23,372 nt of DNA, from NCBI GenBank assembly GCA_002321305.1, contig DCMF01000082.1, positions 1 to 23,372 on the forward strand, in the 5' to 3' direction. Shown in pieces: positions 1-6,843 of this stretch. The translations under genes and the position numbers were made by a program. Under the pieces are notes generated by a model that worked only from the letters and a program-made list of their open reading frames with translations, did no database searches and was not told the DNA's origin. Source of the stretch: Verrucomicrobia bacterium UBA1629. GTDB taxonomy: Bacteria > Verrucomicrobiota > Kiritimatiellia > RFP12 > UBA1067. Numbering within the stretch: position 1 is the first letter of the stretch; every line of letters starts with the position of its first letter.

Positions 1-80
1 GAGACGGGACTCGAACCCGTACGTCAAATACTTGACAAGGGATTTTAAGTCCCTGGTGTCTGCCATTCCACCACTCCGGC
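1..80 (-). tRNA. tRNA-Leu (anticodon UAA), 3' end cut by window
   Basis: Read on the minus strand, the gene begins GCCGGAG at 80. It has a D arm, an anticodon stem AGGGA/TCCCT with loop CTTAAAA (anticodon TAA), a long class II variable arm (TCAAGTATTTGAC region) as expected for Leu, and a T arm containing GGTTCGAGTCC. The last bases of the acceptor stem and any CCA lie before position 1. The predicted reading frame starting at 32 on the other strand overlaps this tRNA and is not coding there. Confidence 0.95.
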
Positions 81-100
81 AACAGCATGACGCGACAGAC

Positions 101-109
101 ATTATAGCA
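101..109 (-). promoter_or_regulatory. Extended -10 promoter of tRNA-Leu
   Basis: The minus strand reads TGCTATAAT, a TG-N extended -10 with a perfect TATAAT. A weak -35, CGGACA (matching the GACA half of TTGACA), lies 17 bases upstream. The predicted start is near 94, about 14 bases before the mature tRNA 5' end at 80. It faces the mfd promoter on the opposite strand. Confidence 0.7.
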
Positions 110-136
110 AATTTCACACGCACTGTCCGAAGTTTG

Positions 137-145
137 TGCTATACT
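137..145 (+). promoter_or_regulatory. Extended -10 promoter of mfd
   Basis: TGCTATACT on the plus strand is an extended -10 with no recognisable -35 at 16-18 bases. A start near 152 would leave a leader of only about 9 bases before the ATG at 161, and there is no Shine-Dalgarno sequence in it. Confidence 0.55.
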
Positions 146-160
146 ATCACAATCAACGGC

Positions 161-3100
161 ATGAAGGATGCACTGAAACTCTTCGCTTCGCTTTTCACGC
201 CCCCGGGGGCACCCGACTCCGAGGGGAAGGAGATGACTGTCGCCGCCCACTCCCTTCCCTCGCTCACGGGGTCGGCCGACGCCTTTCTCGCCGCGACGCT
301 CGCCCGCCCGGCACGCCTCGTCCTCGCCGTCACGCCCGGCCTGCCCGAAGCCGATCGCCTCGTCGATGACCTCCGCATCCTCGTCCAAGCCAACGCCTCG
401 CTGCGAATTCTCGAATTTCCGCCGCTGATCGACAATGACAGGGGGGCGCTCGGCCTACGGCTGAAAACACTTGCGGCCCTCAAGGCCTGGGGTCTGTCCC
501 CTTATCCCTGTGTCATCGTCGCCTCGTTCGCCGCCCTTTCGACACCTCTTCCCACGGGGTCTGTCCCCAGCCTCATTTTGACGGAAGAGGGAAAAAGGAA
601 AAAGGAAGAAGGAACAGCCCCTCGTGTGAAACGGGAGAAATCGCTCAATTTGAGTGAAATCGTCGAGAAACTGGCAGAGATCGGATACACACGTACCCCG
701 CAAGTCGAGCAGGAGGGCGATTTCTCCGTGCGCGGCGGCATCGTTGACGTCTGGAGCCCCGGCGACGAGTTCCCCGTGCGCGCCGAGTTCTTCGGCGACG
801 ACCTCGAAAGCCTCCGCACCTTCAACCCCGCCACGCAGATCTCGATCTCTCGCATAGAGGAAGCCGAGATCCTTCCGATTCGGGAGGGGAAGGGAATGAG
901 GGATGAGGGATGGGATGTGAGGGATGGGAAACGTGTGGCAGGGGCGACGATTCTCGATTTCCTGCCGCCGGAGGCGACGATTCTCGCGCTGGAACACAAC
1001 GCCTATTCGCTCGATTCGTCGGCACTTCGCTCAGGCGGTCGCTCTGTCGTCTTTACCGGCGATCCGCCGCCGGCGGGCGTGCCGACCTACGACTTCGCGA
1101 CGGCACCCCTGCCCGGCTTCGCCGAACTCGGCGCGGACGAGGCGCATCATCCCGAGCTCTTCGACGCCGCGCGCAAGCGTCTCGACCAGCACCTCGCCGC
1201 CGCCGAGAGGCGTGGCGCGACCGTCGTCCGCCTCGACGACCTCTCCGGCGGATTCGAGATCGGCAGCCTCGTCGTCGTGACGAAAGCCGACCGCGTCTTC
1301 GCCAAGCGCAAGATCCATGTCCGCTCGAACGCCGCCGCCGTCCAGGGGCCGCGCCTCAACGACTTCGAGGACCTGGAGCCCGGCGAGTACGTCGTCCACG
1401 TCGACTACGGCGTCGGCCGCTACATCGGCTCGTCCGAGATCCTCCTCGACGGCAGGCGCAGCGAAGTCTTCACGATCGAGTACGCCGACGGCGCGAAGCT
1501 GCACGTGCCCGCCGCGCACGCGCACCTGCTCTCGCGCTACGTCGGCGTCAAGGGCGAGGCCGTGCACCTGCACCGCCTCGACGGCAAGCGGTGGGAGAAG
1601 GACAAGAAGGACGCGCAGAAGGCCGTCACCGACCTGGCCGCCGCCCTGCTGGAGACGCAGGCGAAGCGCGCGACGGTGCCGGGCTTCGCCTACGACGTCC
1701 ACTGCGACGGACGCGACGCCTTCGACGCGGCGTTCCCCTACGAGGAGACGCCCGACCAGGCCGCCGCCATCGCCGCCGTGGACGCCGACCTCGCCGCGAA
1801 GAAGCCCATGGACCGCCTCATCTGCGGCGACGCCGGCTACGGCAAGACGGAAGTCGCGATGCGCGCGGCGTTCGTCGCGGCGATGAACGGCAAGCAGGTC
1901 GCCGTCCTCGCGCCGACGACCGTCCTCGCCGAGCAGCACTTCGAGACATTCACCTCGCGCTTCGACGGCACGCCCATCCGCATCGAGTCCGTCTCGCGCT
2001 TCCAGACGTCCGGCACGCACAAGGGCACGTTCCAGCGGCTCGCGACCGGCGCCTGCGACATCGTGATCGGCACGCACGCGATTCTCACCTCGAGGATCTG
2101 CTTCCGCGACCTCGGCCTCATCATCATCGACGAGGAGCAGCGGTTCGGCGTGCGCCACAAGGAGTTCCTGAAGCGGCTGCGCGCGACGGCGGACATCCTA
2201 ACGCTCTCCGCGACGCCGATTCCGCGCACGCTCTACCTCTCGATGACGGGCGCGCGCGACCTCTCGCTGCTGCGGTCGCCGCCGCGCGAGCGCGTCGCCG
2301 TCGAGACGCGGATCGTGCGCGATGCGGACGAGACCGTCCGCGCGGCCGTCGAGGCCGAGATCGCGCGCGGCGGACAGGTCTACTTCCTGCACAACCGCGT
2401 GATGTCCATCGGCAAGGTCGAGCGGCGGCTGAAGGCCCTGTGCCCGAAGGCGCGCATCGTCGTCGCGCACGGGCAGATGGACACGCAGACGCTCGCGAAG
2501 AAGATGCGCGACTTCGAGCGCGGCCGCTACGACATCCTCCTCTCGACGACGATCATCGAGTCCGGCATCGACATCCCGCGCGCGAACACGATTCTCGTCG
2601 ACCAGACGGACACGTTCGGCATGGCCGACCTCTACCAGCTGCGCGGGCGCGTCGGACGGGCCGCGCGGCAGGGATACGCCTACTTCCTCCTGCCGCCGTC
2701 CGGCGACATCGACTCGGACGCGCGGGAGCGGCTCGCGGCACTCAAGCGGCACGGCGGCCTCGGCAGCGGCTTCAACCTCGCCGTGCGCGACCTGGAGCTG
2801 CGCGGCGCGGGCAACCTGCTCGGCTCGCAGCAGTCGGGCCACATCGCCGCGATCGGCTTCGGCCTCTACTGCCAGCTGCTCCAGCGCACGATCGCGCAGA
2901 TGAAAGGCGAAAAGGTGAAGGCGATCGTCGACGTGAAGCTCAACCTCGACTTCGCGAACCCGCGCCTGCCCTACGACTACATCGAGGAGGACGTGCAGCG
3001 GCTCTCGCTCATGAAGCGGTTCGCCGAAGCGCAGGACGTCCGCGTCGTCAGCGCCCTCGCCGCCGAGATGAAAGACCGCTTCGGGCCCCTGCCGCCCGAA

Positions 3101-3295
3101 GCCGAGGAATTCGTCCGCATCGCGAAACTGCGCGTCCTCTGCGCGAACGCGGGCTACGGACACGTCGACGTCAAGGGAACGCGCGCCGTCTTCTACCGGG
3201 AGGGCGGACGGGAGATCGCCCAGGTCATCGACCTCAAGGGGAAGACGCCCGCCCGCAAGCTCGCGGAGCTTTCAGAAGCCGCGAACCGACAATGA
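161..3295 (+). CDS. mfd: Transcription-repair coupling factor Mfd
   Basis: Mfd is a DNA translocase that pushes stalled RNA polymerase off lesions and recruits UvrA for nucleotide excision repair. In order the 1044-residue protein shows a UvrB-like N-terminal half, a CarD-like RNA-polymerase interaction domain (LEPGEYVVHVDYGVGRYIG from about residue 405), a RecG-like motor with Walker A GDAGYGKT (556-563), DEEQ (657-660) and LSATPIPRTLYLSMTGARD, a helicase C domain, and a C-terminal TRCF domain. It is about 100 residues shorter than E. coli Mfd, mostly in the N-terminal half. The ATG at 161 is chosen because the same frame upstream overlaps tRNA-Leu and the promoter. Two low-complexity heptad inserts (about residues 141-152 and 240-256) and two GGGGTCTGTCCCC elements interrupt the UvrB-like region in frame. 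Nothing convincing as a terminator follows before the convergent tRNA-Val. Confidence 0.97.
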   Translation: MKDALKLFASLFTPPGAPDSEGKEMTVAAHSLPSLTGSADAFLAATLARPARLVLAVTPGLPEADRLVDDLRILVQANASLRILEFPPLIDNDRGALGLRLKTLAALKAWGLSPYPCVIVASFAALSTPLPTGSVPSLILTEEGKRKKEEGTAPRVKREKSLNLSEIVEKLAEIGYTRTPQVEQEGDFSVRGGIVDVWSPGDEFPVRAEFFGDDLESLRTFNPATQISISRIEEAEILPIREGKGMRDEGWDVRDGKRVAGATILDFLPPEATILALEHNAYSLDSSALRSGGRSVVFTGDPPPAGVPTYDFATAPLPGFAELGADEAHHPELFDAARKRLDQHLAAAERRGATVVRLDDLSGGFEIGSLVVVTKADRVFAKRKIHVRSNAAAVQGPRLNDFEDLEPGEYVVHVDYGVGRYIGSSEILLDGRRSEVFTIEYADGAKLHVPAAHAHLLSRYVGVKGEAVHLHRLDGKRWEKDKKDAQKAVTDLAAALLETQAKRATVPGFAYDVHCDGRDAFDAAFPYEETPDQAAAIAAVDADLAAKKPMDRLICGDAGYGKTEVAMRAAFVAAMNGKQVAVLAPTTVLAEQHFETFTSRFDGTPIRIESVSRFQTSGTHKGTFQRLATGACDIVIGTHAILTSRICFRDLGLIIIDEEQRFGVRHKEFLKRLRATADILTLSATPIPRTLYLSMTGARDLSLLRSPPRERVAVETRIVRDADETVRAAVEAEIARGGQVYFLHNRVMSIGKVERRLKALCPKARIVVAHGQMDTQTLAKKMRDFERGRYDILLSTTIIESGIDIPRANTILVDQTDTFGMADLYQLRGRVGRAARQGYAYFLLPPSGDIDSDARERLAALKRHGGLGSGFNLAVRDLELRGAGNLLGSQQSGHIAAIGFGLYCQLLQRTIAQMKGEKVKAIVDVKLNLDFANPRLPYDYIEEDVQRLSLMKRFAEAQDVRVVSALAAEMKDRFGPLPPEAEEFVRIAKLRVLCANAGYGHVDVKGTRAVFYREGGREIAQVIDLKGKTPARKLAELSEAANRQ
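489..501. repeat. 13-bp REP-like palindrome GGGGTCTGTCCCC, copy 1
   Basis: An inverted repeat GGGG-TCTGT-CCCC lies inside mfd and is read in frame as part of W-G-L-S-P. It is identical to the copies at 556-568 and 7019-7031. Confidence 0.75.
556..568. repeat. 13-bp REP-like palindrome GGGGTCTGTCCCC, copy 2
   Basis: The second identical copy lies 67 bases after the first, in mfd, and encodes part of T-G-S-V-P-S. It sits 14 bases before a purine-rich heptad array. Confidence 0.75.
583..617. repeat. Heptad tandem array (GGAARAR) inside mfd
   Basis: Five 7-base units: GGAAGAG, GGAAAAA, GGAAAAA, GGAAGAA, GGAACAG. The array is translated as a charged Glu/Gly/Lys run (EEGKRKKEEGTA) with no counterpart expected in the Mfd family. 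It is much more AT-rich than the flanking GC-rich coding sequence, which points to an insertion. Confidence 0.75.
880..928. repeat. Degenerate heptad array (GGATGAG) inside mfd
   Basis: Heptads in register: GGGAAGG, GAATGAG, GGATGAG, GGATGGG, ATGTGAG, GGATGGG. They are translated as REGKGMRDEGWDVRDGKRV, a low-complexity charged insert. This is the second such array in mfd. Confidence 0.7.
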
Positions 3296-3324
3296 GACAA
3301 CCGCTTCGCCATCTTTGAGGGGGG

Positions 3325-3401
3325 TGGTGGGCTATAGTGGATTCGAACCACTGACCTCTTCCATGTCAAGGAAGCGCTCTAACCAACTGAGCTAATAGCC
3401 C
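3325..3401 (-). tRNA. tRNA-Val (anticodon GAC), CCA encoded
   Basis: On the minus strand the cloverleaf runs from GGGCTAT at 3401 to ATAGCCC-A and an encoded CCA ending at 3325. The anticodon stem CTTCC/GGAAG encloses loop TTGACAT, giving anticodon GAC (Val). The T arm contains GGTTCGAATCC. The length is 77 bases with CCA. Confidence 0.97.
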
Positions 3402-3414
3402 TCAATGGGTGTGT

Positions 3415-3423
3415 AGTATACCA
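3415..3423 (-). promoter_or_regulatory. Extended -10 promoter of tRNA-Val
   Basis: The minus strand reads TTTT followed by TGGTATACT, an extended -10 without a clear -35. The predicted start near 3408 is 7 bases before the mature tRNA. The TTTT just upstream is also the U tract of the icd terminator. Confidence 0.65.
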
Positions 3424-3448
3424 AAACCCCCTCGCGGATGCAAGGGGG
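3423..3448 (-). terminator. Intrinsic terminator after icd
   Basis: On the minus strand the hairpin is CCCCCTTGC, loop ATCC, GCGAGGGGG, a 9-bp stem (3427-3448) containing one G-T pair, followed by TTTT (3423-3426). It lies 16 bases after the icd stop. The U tract is short, so termination may be partial. Confidence 0.7.
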
Positions 3449-3464
3449 CTTCTGAATTAATTTT

Positions 3465-4688
3465 TTACATCGCCTTGGCGAGGAGGTTGCCGAATTCCGA
3501 ACACTTCACCTCGGTCGCGCCCTCCATCTGGCGGGCGAAGTCGTAGGTGACGGTCTTCGCGGCGATGACCTTGTCCATCGCGGCGATGATCCGGTCCGCC
3601 GCCTCCGTCCAGCCCATGTAGCGCAGCATCATCTCGCCGGAGAGGATGAGCGAGCCGGGGTTCACCTTGTCGAGGTTCGCGTACTTCGGCGCCGTGCCGT
3701 GGGTCGCCTCGAAGACGGCGACGCCCGTCTGGTAGTTGATGTTCGCGCCGGGCGCGATGCCGATGCCGCCCACCGTCGCCGCGAGCGCGTCGGACACGTA
3801 GTCGCCGTTGAGGTTCAGCGTCGCGATCACGTCGTATTCCGCCGGCCGCGTCAGGATCTGCTGGAGGAAGGCGTCGCAGATGCAGTCCTTCACGACGATC
3901 TCGCGCCCCGTCTTCGGGTTTTTGAACGTGCACCACGGCCCCTTGTCGATCGGCGTCGCCCCGTACTCGCGGCGCGCGAGCGCGTAGCCCCAGTCGCGGA
4001 ACGCGCCCTCGGTGAACTTCTGGATGTTGCCCTTGTGGACGAGCGTGACGGACTTGCGGTCGTTCGCGATCGCGTAGTCGAGCGCGGCGCGGACGAGCCG
4101 CTCCGTGCCTTCGAGCGAGACGGGCTTGATGCCGATCGAGGCCGTCTTCGGGAAGCGGATCTTCTTCACGCCCATTTCGCCGAGCAGGAATGCCTTGACC
4201 TTCTCGACCTCCGGCGTGCCGTTCATCCACTCGATGCCGGCGTAGATGTCTTCCGTGTTCTCGCGGAAGATCACCATGTCGGTCAGCTCCGGACGCTTCA
4301 CCGGGGAGGGCACGCCCCTGAAGTAGCGCACGGGGCGGAGGCAGACGTAGAGGTCGAGCTCCTGGCGCATCGCGACGTTGATCGAGCGGATGCCGCCGCC
4401 GACGGGGGTCGTGAGCGGGCCCTTGATCGAGACGAGGCAGTCGCGGCAGACGTCCAGCGTCTCCTGCGGCAGCCACTCGCCCGTCTTGTTGAACGCCTTC
4501 TCGCCGGCGAGGACTTCGCGCCACGCGATCCGGCGCGCGCCGCCGTAGGCCTTCTCGACGGCGGCGTTCCACACGGTCATCGCCGCGCGCGTGATGTCGG
4601 GGCCCGTGCCGTCGCCCTCGACGTACGGGATGATCGGGTTCGCGGGAACGTTCAGCTTCCCGCCCTGCAAGGTGATCTTTTCGCTCAT
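3465..4688 (-). CDS. icd: NADP-dependent isocitrate dehydrogenase
   Basis: The enzyme converts isocitrate and NADP+ to 2-oxoglutarate and CO2 in the TCA cycle. The 407-residue length is close to the 416 of E. coli Icd. The isocitrate-binding segment RSINVAMRQELDLYVCLRPV (from residue 101) and RENTEDIYAG (142-151) are intact. S102 aligns with the E. coli Ser113 phosphorylation site. The KY pair in HGTAPKYANLDKVNPGS is typical of NADP-specific enzymes. The frame stays open upstream but the ATG at 4688 begins the family N-terminus and lies 7 bases after a TATAAT, so the message is probably leaderless. It follows the uracil permease gene, whose stop codon overlaps the icd -10 box. No icd kinase/phosphatase gene is in the window. 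Confidence 0.97.
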   Translation of the reverse strand: MSEKITLQGGKLNVPANPIIPYVEGDGTGPDITRAAMTVWNAAVEKAYGGARRIAWREVLAGEKAFNKTGEWLPQETLDVCRDCLVSIKGPLTTPVGGGIRSINVAMRQELDLYVCLRPVRYFRGVPSPVKRPELTDMVIFRENTEDIYAGIEWMNGTPEVEKVKAFLLGEMGVKKIRFPKTASIGIKPVSLEGTERLVRAALDYAIANDRKSVTLVHKGNIQKFTEGAFRDWGYALARREYGATPIDKGPWCTFKNPKTGREIVVKDCICDAFLQQILTRPAEYDVIATLNLNGDYVSDALAATVGGIGIAPGANINYQTGVAVFEATHGTAPKYANLDKVNPGSLILSGEMMLRYMGWTEAADRIIAAMDKVIAAKTVTYDFARQMEGATEVKCSEFGNLLAKAM

Positions 4689-4695
4689 GGCGCGT

Positions 4696-4704
4696 ATTAT
4701 ACCA
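4696..4704 (-). promoter_or_regulatory. Extended -10 promoter of icd, inside the permease 3' end
   Basis: TGGTATAAT on the minus strand ends 7 bases before the icd ATG at 4688, so transcription should begin at or next to the A of the ATG. The box contains the final codons and the TAA stop of the upstream permease gene. Confidence 0.75.
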
Positions 4705-6121
4705 TACCTTTCCCTTCGGGCTTCACGCCGCCCCAGCGGTCCGCGTCCTTGATCGACGGATCCGTCTCGGAAAACGCGAAGTCCTTGCCCGGCAGGATCG
4801 CGTTGAGCAGGATGCCCGTCAGCGCGCCGACCGCGAGGCCGGAGAGCGCGAAGTTGACGCCGCCGACCGCGAACTTCACCGCGCCCGCCTTCGAGAACGA
4901 GATGCCGAGCGTCAGGACGAGGATGATCGCCGCGATGAGCATGTTGCGCGACTTGCCGAGGTCGACCTGCGACTCGACGAGGTTGCGGACGCCGACCGCC
5001 GAGATCATCCCGTAGAGGACGAACGACACGCCGCCGATCGTCGCGCCGGGGATCGTGCCGATGAACGCCGAGAACTTCGGGCAGAACGAGACGAGGATCG
5101 CGAGGCACGCCGCGATGCGGATCACGCGCGGATCGTACACCTTCGAGAGCGAGAGGACGCCCGTGTTCTCGCCGTAGGTCGTGTTCGCCGGCGCGCCGAA
5201 GAGCGAGGCGAGGCACGTCGCGAGGCCGTCGCCGAGCATCGTGCGGTGCAGCCCCGGCTCCTTGAAGTAGTTGCGGTGCACGGTCGAGCTGATCGCCGAG
5301 ACGTCGCCGACGTGCTCCATGATCGTCGCGAACGCGAGCGGAACGATGATCGCGAGCGACGTCACGACAAGCCCCATGTCCGGCTGCGCGAGAACCGGGA
5401 ACACCGTGTTGTCCCAGTGGACGGGCAGGCCGACCCACGCGGCGTTCGCGACGTTCGCGTAGTCGATGGCCGGCGTCCAGCCGGCCTGGCCCATCAGGTA
5501 GGCGGACGCATACGAGAAGATGACGCCCATCAGGATCGGGATGATCCTGAACATGCCGCGCCCCCAGATCGAGAACGCGATCACCGTCACGATCGCGACG
5601 AGCGCGATCGGCCACGACGCCTCGCAGCTGTTGACCGCGACTGGCGAAAGGACGAGGCCGATGCCGATGATGATCGGTCCCGTCACGACCGGCGGGAAGT
5701 ACTTCATCACCGTCTTCACGCCGCACGCCTTCACGAAGCCCGCGACGATGAAGTAGATGACGGACGACGCGGCGACGCCGATGCAGGCGTACTGGAGCGC
5801 GACCGGCTTCGTCAGCGTCTCGTAGCCCGCCGTGCCCGCGAGTCCCGTGAGCGCGAAGTAGCCCGCGAGGTACGCGAACGACGAGCCGAGGAACGCCGGC
5901 ACCATCCGCTTCGTGAGGAAGTGGAAGAGGAGCGTGCCGAGGCCCGCCCAGAGCAGCGTCGCGGACGGCGAGAGCCCCGTCAGGATCGGCACGAGGATCG
6001 TCGCGCCGAACATCGCGAACATGTGCTGGACGCCGAGGACGCCCATCTTCGGAAGCCCCAGCGTGCGCGCGTCGTAGACGCCGTCAAGGGCGGGTTTCTT
6101 GTTTTCTGCTTGATTGGCCAT
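4697..6121 (-). CDS. uraA: Uracil:proton symporter, NCS2 family (UraA-like)
   Basis: This is an inner-membrane nucleobase permease of 474 residues with about 14 hydrophobic spans. It resembles UraA more than the xanthine branch: it has EHVGD (E269) and TTYGENTGVLSLSKVY (E318), and the 49-residue spacing equals that of the E. coli UraA substrate residues E241 and E290. The ATG at 6121 is preferred because AAGGA lies 5 bases upstream. An in-frame ATG at 6178 would add 19 residues, but those are encoded by the 8-mer repeat. It lies about 90 bases downstream of apt, consistent with a shared nucleobase-salvage transcript. Substrate preference (uracil versus another base) is inferred from family motifs. 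Confidence 0.9.
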   Translation of the reverse strand: MANQAENKKPALDGVYDARTLGLPKMGVLGVQHMFAMFGATILVPILTGLSPSATLLWAGLGTLLFHFLTKRMVPAFLGSSFAYLAGYFALTGLAGTAGYETLTKPVALQYACIGVAASSVIYFIVAGFVKACGVKTVMKYFPPVVTGPIIIGIGLVLSPVAVNSCEASWPIALVAIVTVIAFSIWGRGMFRIIPILMGVIFSYASAYLMGQAGWTPAIDYANVANAAWVGLPVHWDNTVFPVLAQPDMGLVVTSLAIIVPLAFATIMEHVGDVSAISSTVHRNYFKEPGLHRTMLGDGLATCLASLFGAPANTTYGENTGVLSLSKVYDPRVIRIAACLAILVSFCPKFSAFIGTIPGATIGGVSFVLYGMISAVGVRNLVESQVDLGKSRNMLIAAIILVLTLGISFSKAGAVKFAVGGVNFALSGLAVGALTGILLNAILPGKDFAFSETDPSIKDADRWGGVKPEGKGMV

Positions 6122-6126
6122 ATTGT

Positions 6127-6131
6127 TCCTT
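6127..6131 (-). promoter_or_regulatory. Ribosome binding site deciding the uraA start
   Basis: AAGGA on the minus strand lies 5 bases before the ATG at 6121. It supports this start over the upstream in-frame ATG at 6178 in the tandem repeat. Confidence 0.55.
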
Positions 6132-6153
6132 TTGATGCTTAACGATTTGAAAT

Positions 6154-6217
6154 CCCACTCATTCGCCCATTCACTCATTCGACCATTCGATCATTCGATC
6201 ATTCGACCATTCGATCA
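6154..6217. repeat. 8-mer tandem array between apt and uraA
   Basis: Plus-strand units of 8 bases run TTCGCCCA, TTCACTCA, TTCGACCA, TTCGATCA, TTCGATCA, TTCGACCA, TTCGATCA from 6162 to 6217, with a degenerate unit at 6154-6161. The last unit supplies the apt TGA stop. On the coding strand every unit contains GAATG or similar, so ATG triplets recur every 8 bases in rotating frames. The consensus TTCGAYCA is nearly the same as the array at 22818-22857. Confidence 0.85.
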
Positions 6218-6742
6218 TTTCCCCCTGTACTTCACGAAGGTCGCGACGTCGTAGTCCTTCAGCGCGTTCGCCCGCGCGGCGAAGCCCTCCAGCTCGATCG
6301 GGAAGATCATCTTCACGACAACGCCGCCGAGGCGCTCGACGAGCTTCGCCGCCGCGCGGGCCGTGCCGCCCGTCGCGAGGAGGTCGTCGACGATCACGAC
6401 GCGCTGCCCCGGCTTCACGGCGTCCGAATGCATGTGCAGCTCGGCGCGCCCGTATTCGAGGTCGTAGGACTCGGAAATCGTCTCGCGCGGCAGCTTGCCC
6501 GGCTTGCGGATCGGCACGAACGCCGTGCGGAAGCGGTCGGCGAGCGCCGCGCCGAAAATGAAGCCGCGCGACTCCGGCGCGGCCACGAGGTCGAATTCAC
6601 AGTCCGCGAGAATGCCCGTCGCGCGGTCGAGGACAAGCTGAAAGCCGTCCGGCGACTCGAGGATTCCCGTCACGTCGCGGAACAGGACGCCCTCTTTCGG
6701 AAAGTCCTGTATCGCCTTGACGTAGTTGTCGAGTTTCTTCAT
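6215..6742 (-). CDS. apt: Adenine phosphoribosyltransferase
   Basis: Apt salvages adenine with PRPP to give AMP in the cytoplasm. The 175-residue length is standard. The N-terminus has the family sequence DFPKEGVLFRDVT (13-25), then APESRGFIFG, and the PRPP loop VVIVDDLLATGGTA (115-128). The start ATG at 6742 fits the family N-terminus, has no Shine-Dalgarno sequence, and lies 8 bases after a TATAAT box, so the mRNA is expected to carry 0-3 leader bases. The stop codon is formed by the first unit of the 8-mer repeat array that separates apt from the uracil permease gene. The two genes probably form a salvage operon. Confidence 0.96.
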   Translation of the reverse strand: MKKLDNYVKAIQDFPKEGVLFRDVTGILESPDGFQLVLDRATGILADCEFDLVAAPESRGFIFGAALADRFRTAFVPIRKPGKLPRETISESYDLEYGRAELHMHSDAVKPGQRVVIVDDLLATGGTARAAAKLVERLGGVVVKMIFPIELEGFAARANALKDYDVATFVKYRGK

Positions 6743-6750
6743 TTCGGCAT

Positions 6751-6759
6751 ATTATACCA
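6751..6759 (-). promoter_or_regulatory. Extended -10 promoter of apt
   Basis: TTTTGGTATAAT on the minus strand (TGGTATAAT at 6751-6759) has only a weak -35 candidate (TGAACG). The distance to the apt ATG is 8 bases, implying a leaderless or 1-3 base leader transcript. The remaining intergenic bases up to 6843 hold a 6-bp hairpin GTGGCG/CGCCAC (6815-6831) after murE with no T tract, and a GCGCG/CGCGC stem closer to the promoter. Neither is a convincing terminator. Confidence 0.75.
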
Positions 6760-6843
6760 AAAGTCGGTTCGGCGCGTTCAGCGCGCGGCGGCCTTTCCCG
6801 GACAGCGGTCGTCAGTGGCGCACGCCGCCACCCCCATTCTCCG

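Noticed and set aside
32..160. N-terminal extension of Mfd by 43 residues
   Set aside because: It would overlap tRNA-Leu on the other strand and contain both promoters; the extension has no family similarity.
910..3318. 802-codon open frame overlapping mfd in another frame
   Set aside because: An Arg/Ala-rich shadow produced by GC-rich codons; mfd is intact with all motifs in its own frame.
3465..5726. Fusion of a permease-like part with icd (753 codons)
   Set aside because: The upstream section is an Arg/Asp-rich shadow of the permease gene; icd starts normally at 4688 behind its promoter.
6122..6178. 19-residue N-terminal extension of the uracil permease from ATG 6178
   Set aside because: It is encoded by the tandem repeat; the ATG at 6121 has an AAGGA at good spacing and begins the family-like N-terminus.
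6154..6217. CRISPR array
   Set aside because: Units are 8 bases, directly adjacent, without spacers; this is a simple tandem array.
6760..6843. Intrinsic terminator after murE
   Set aside because: Stems GTGGCG/CGCCAC and GCGCG/CGCGC exist but are short and not followed directly by a T tract.
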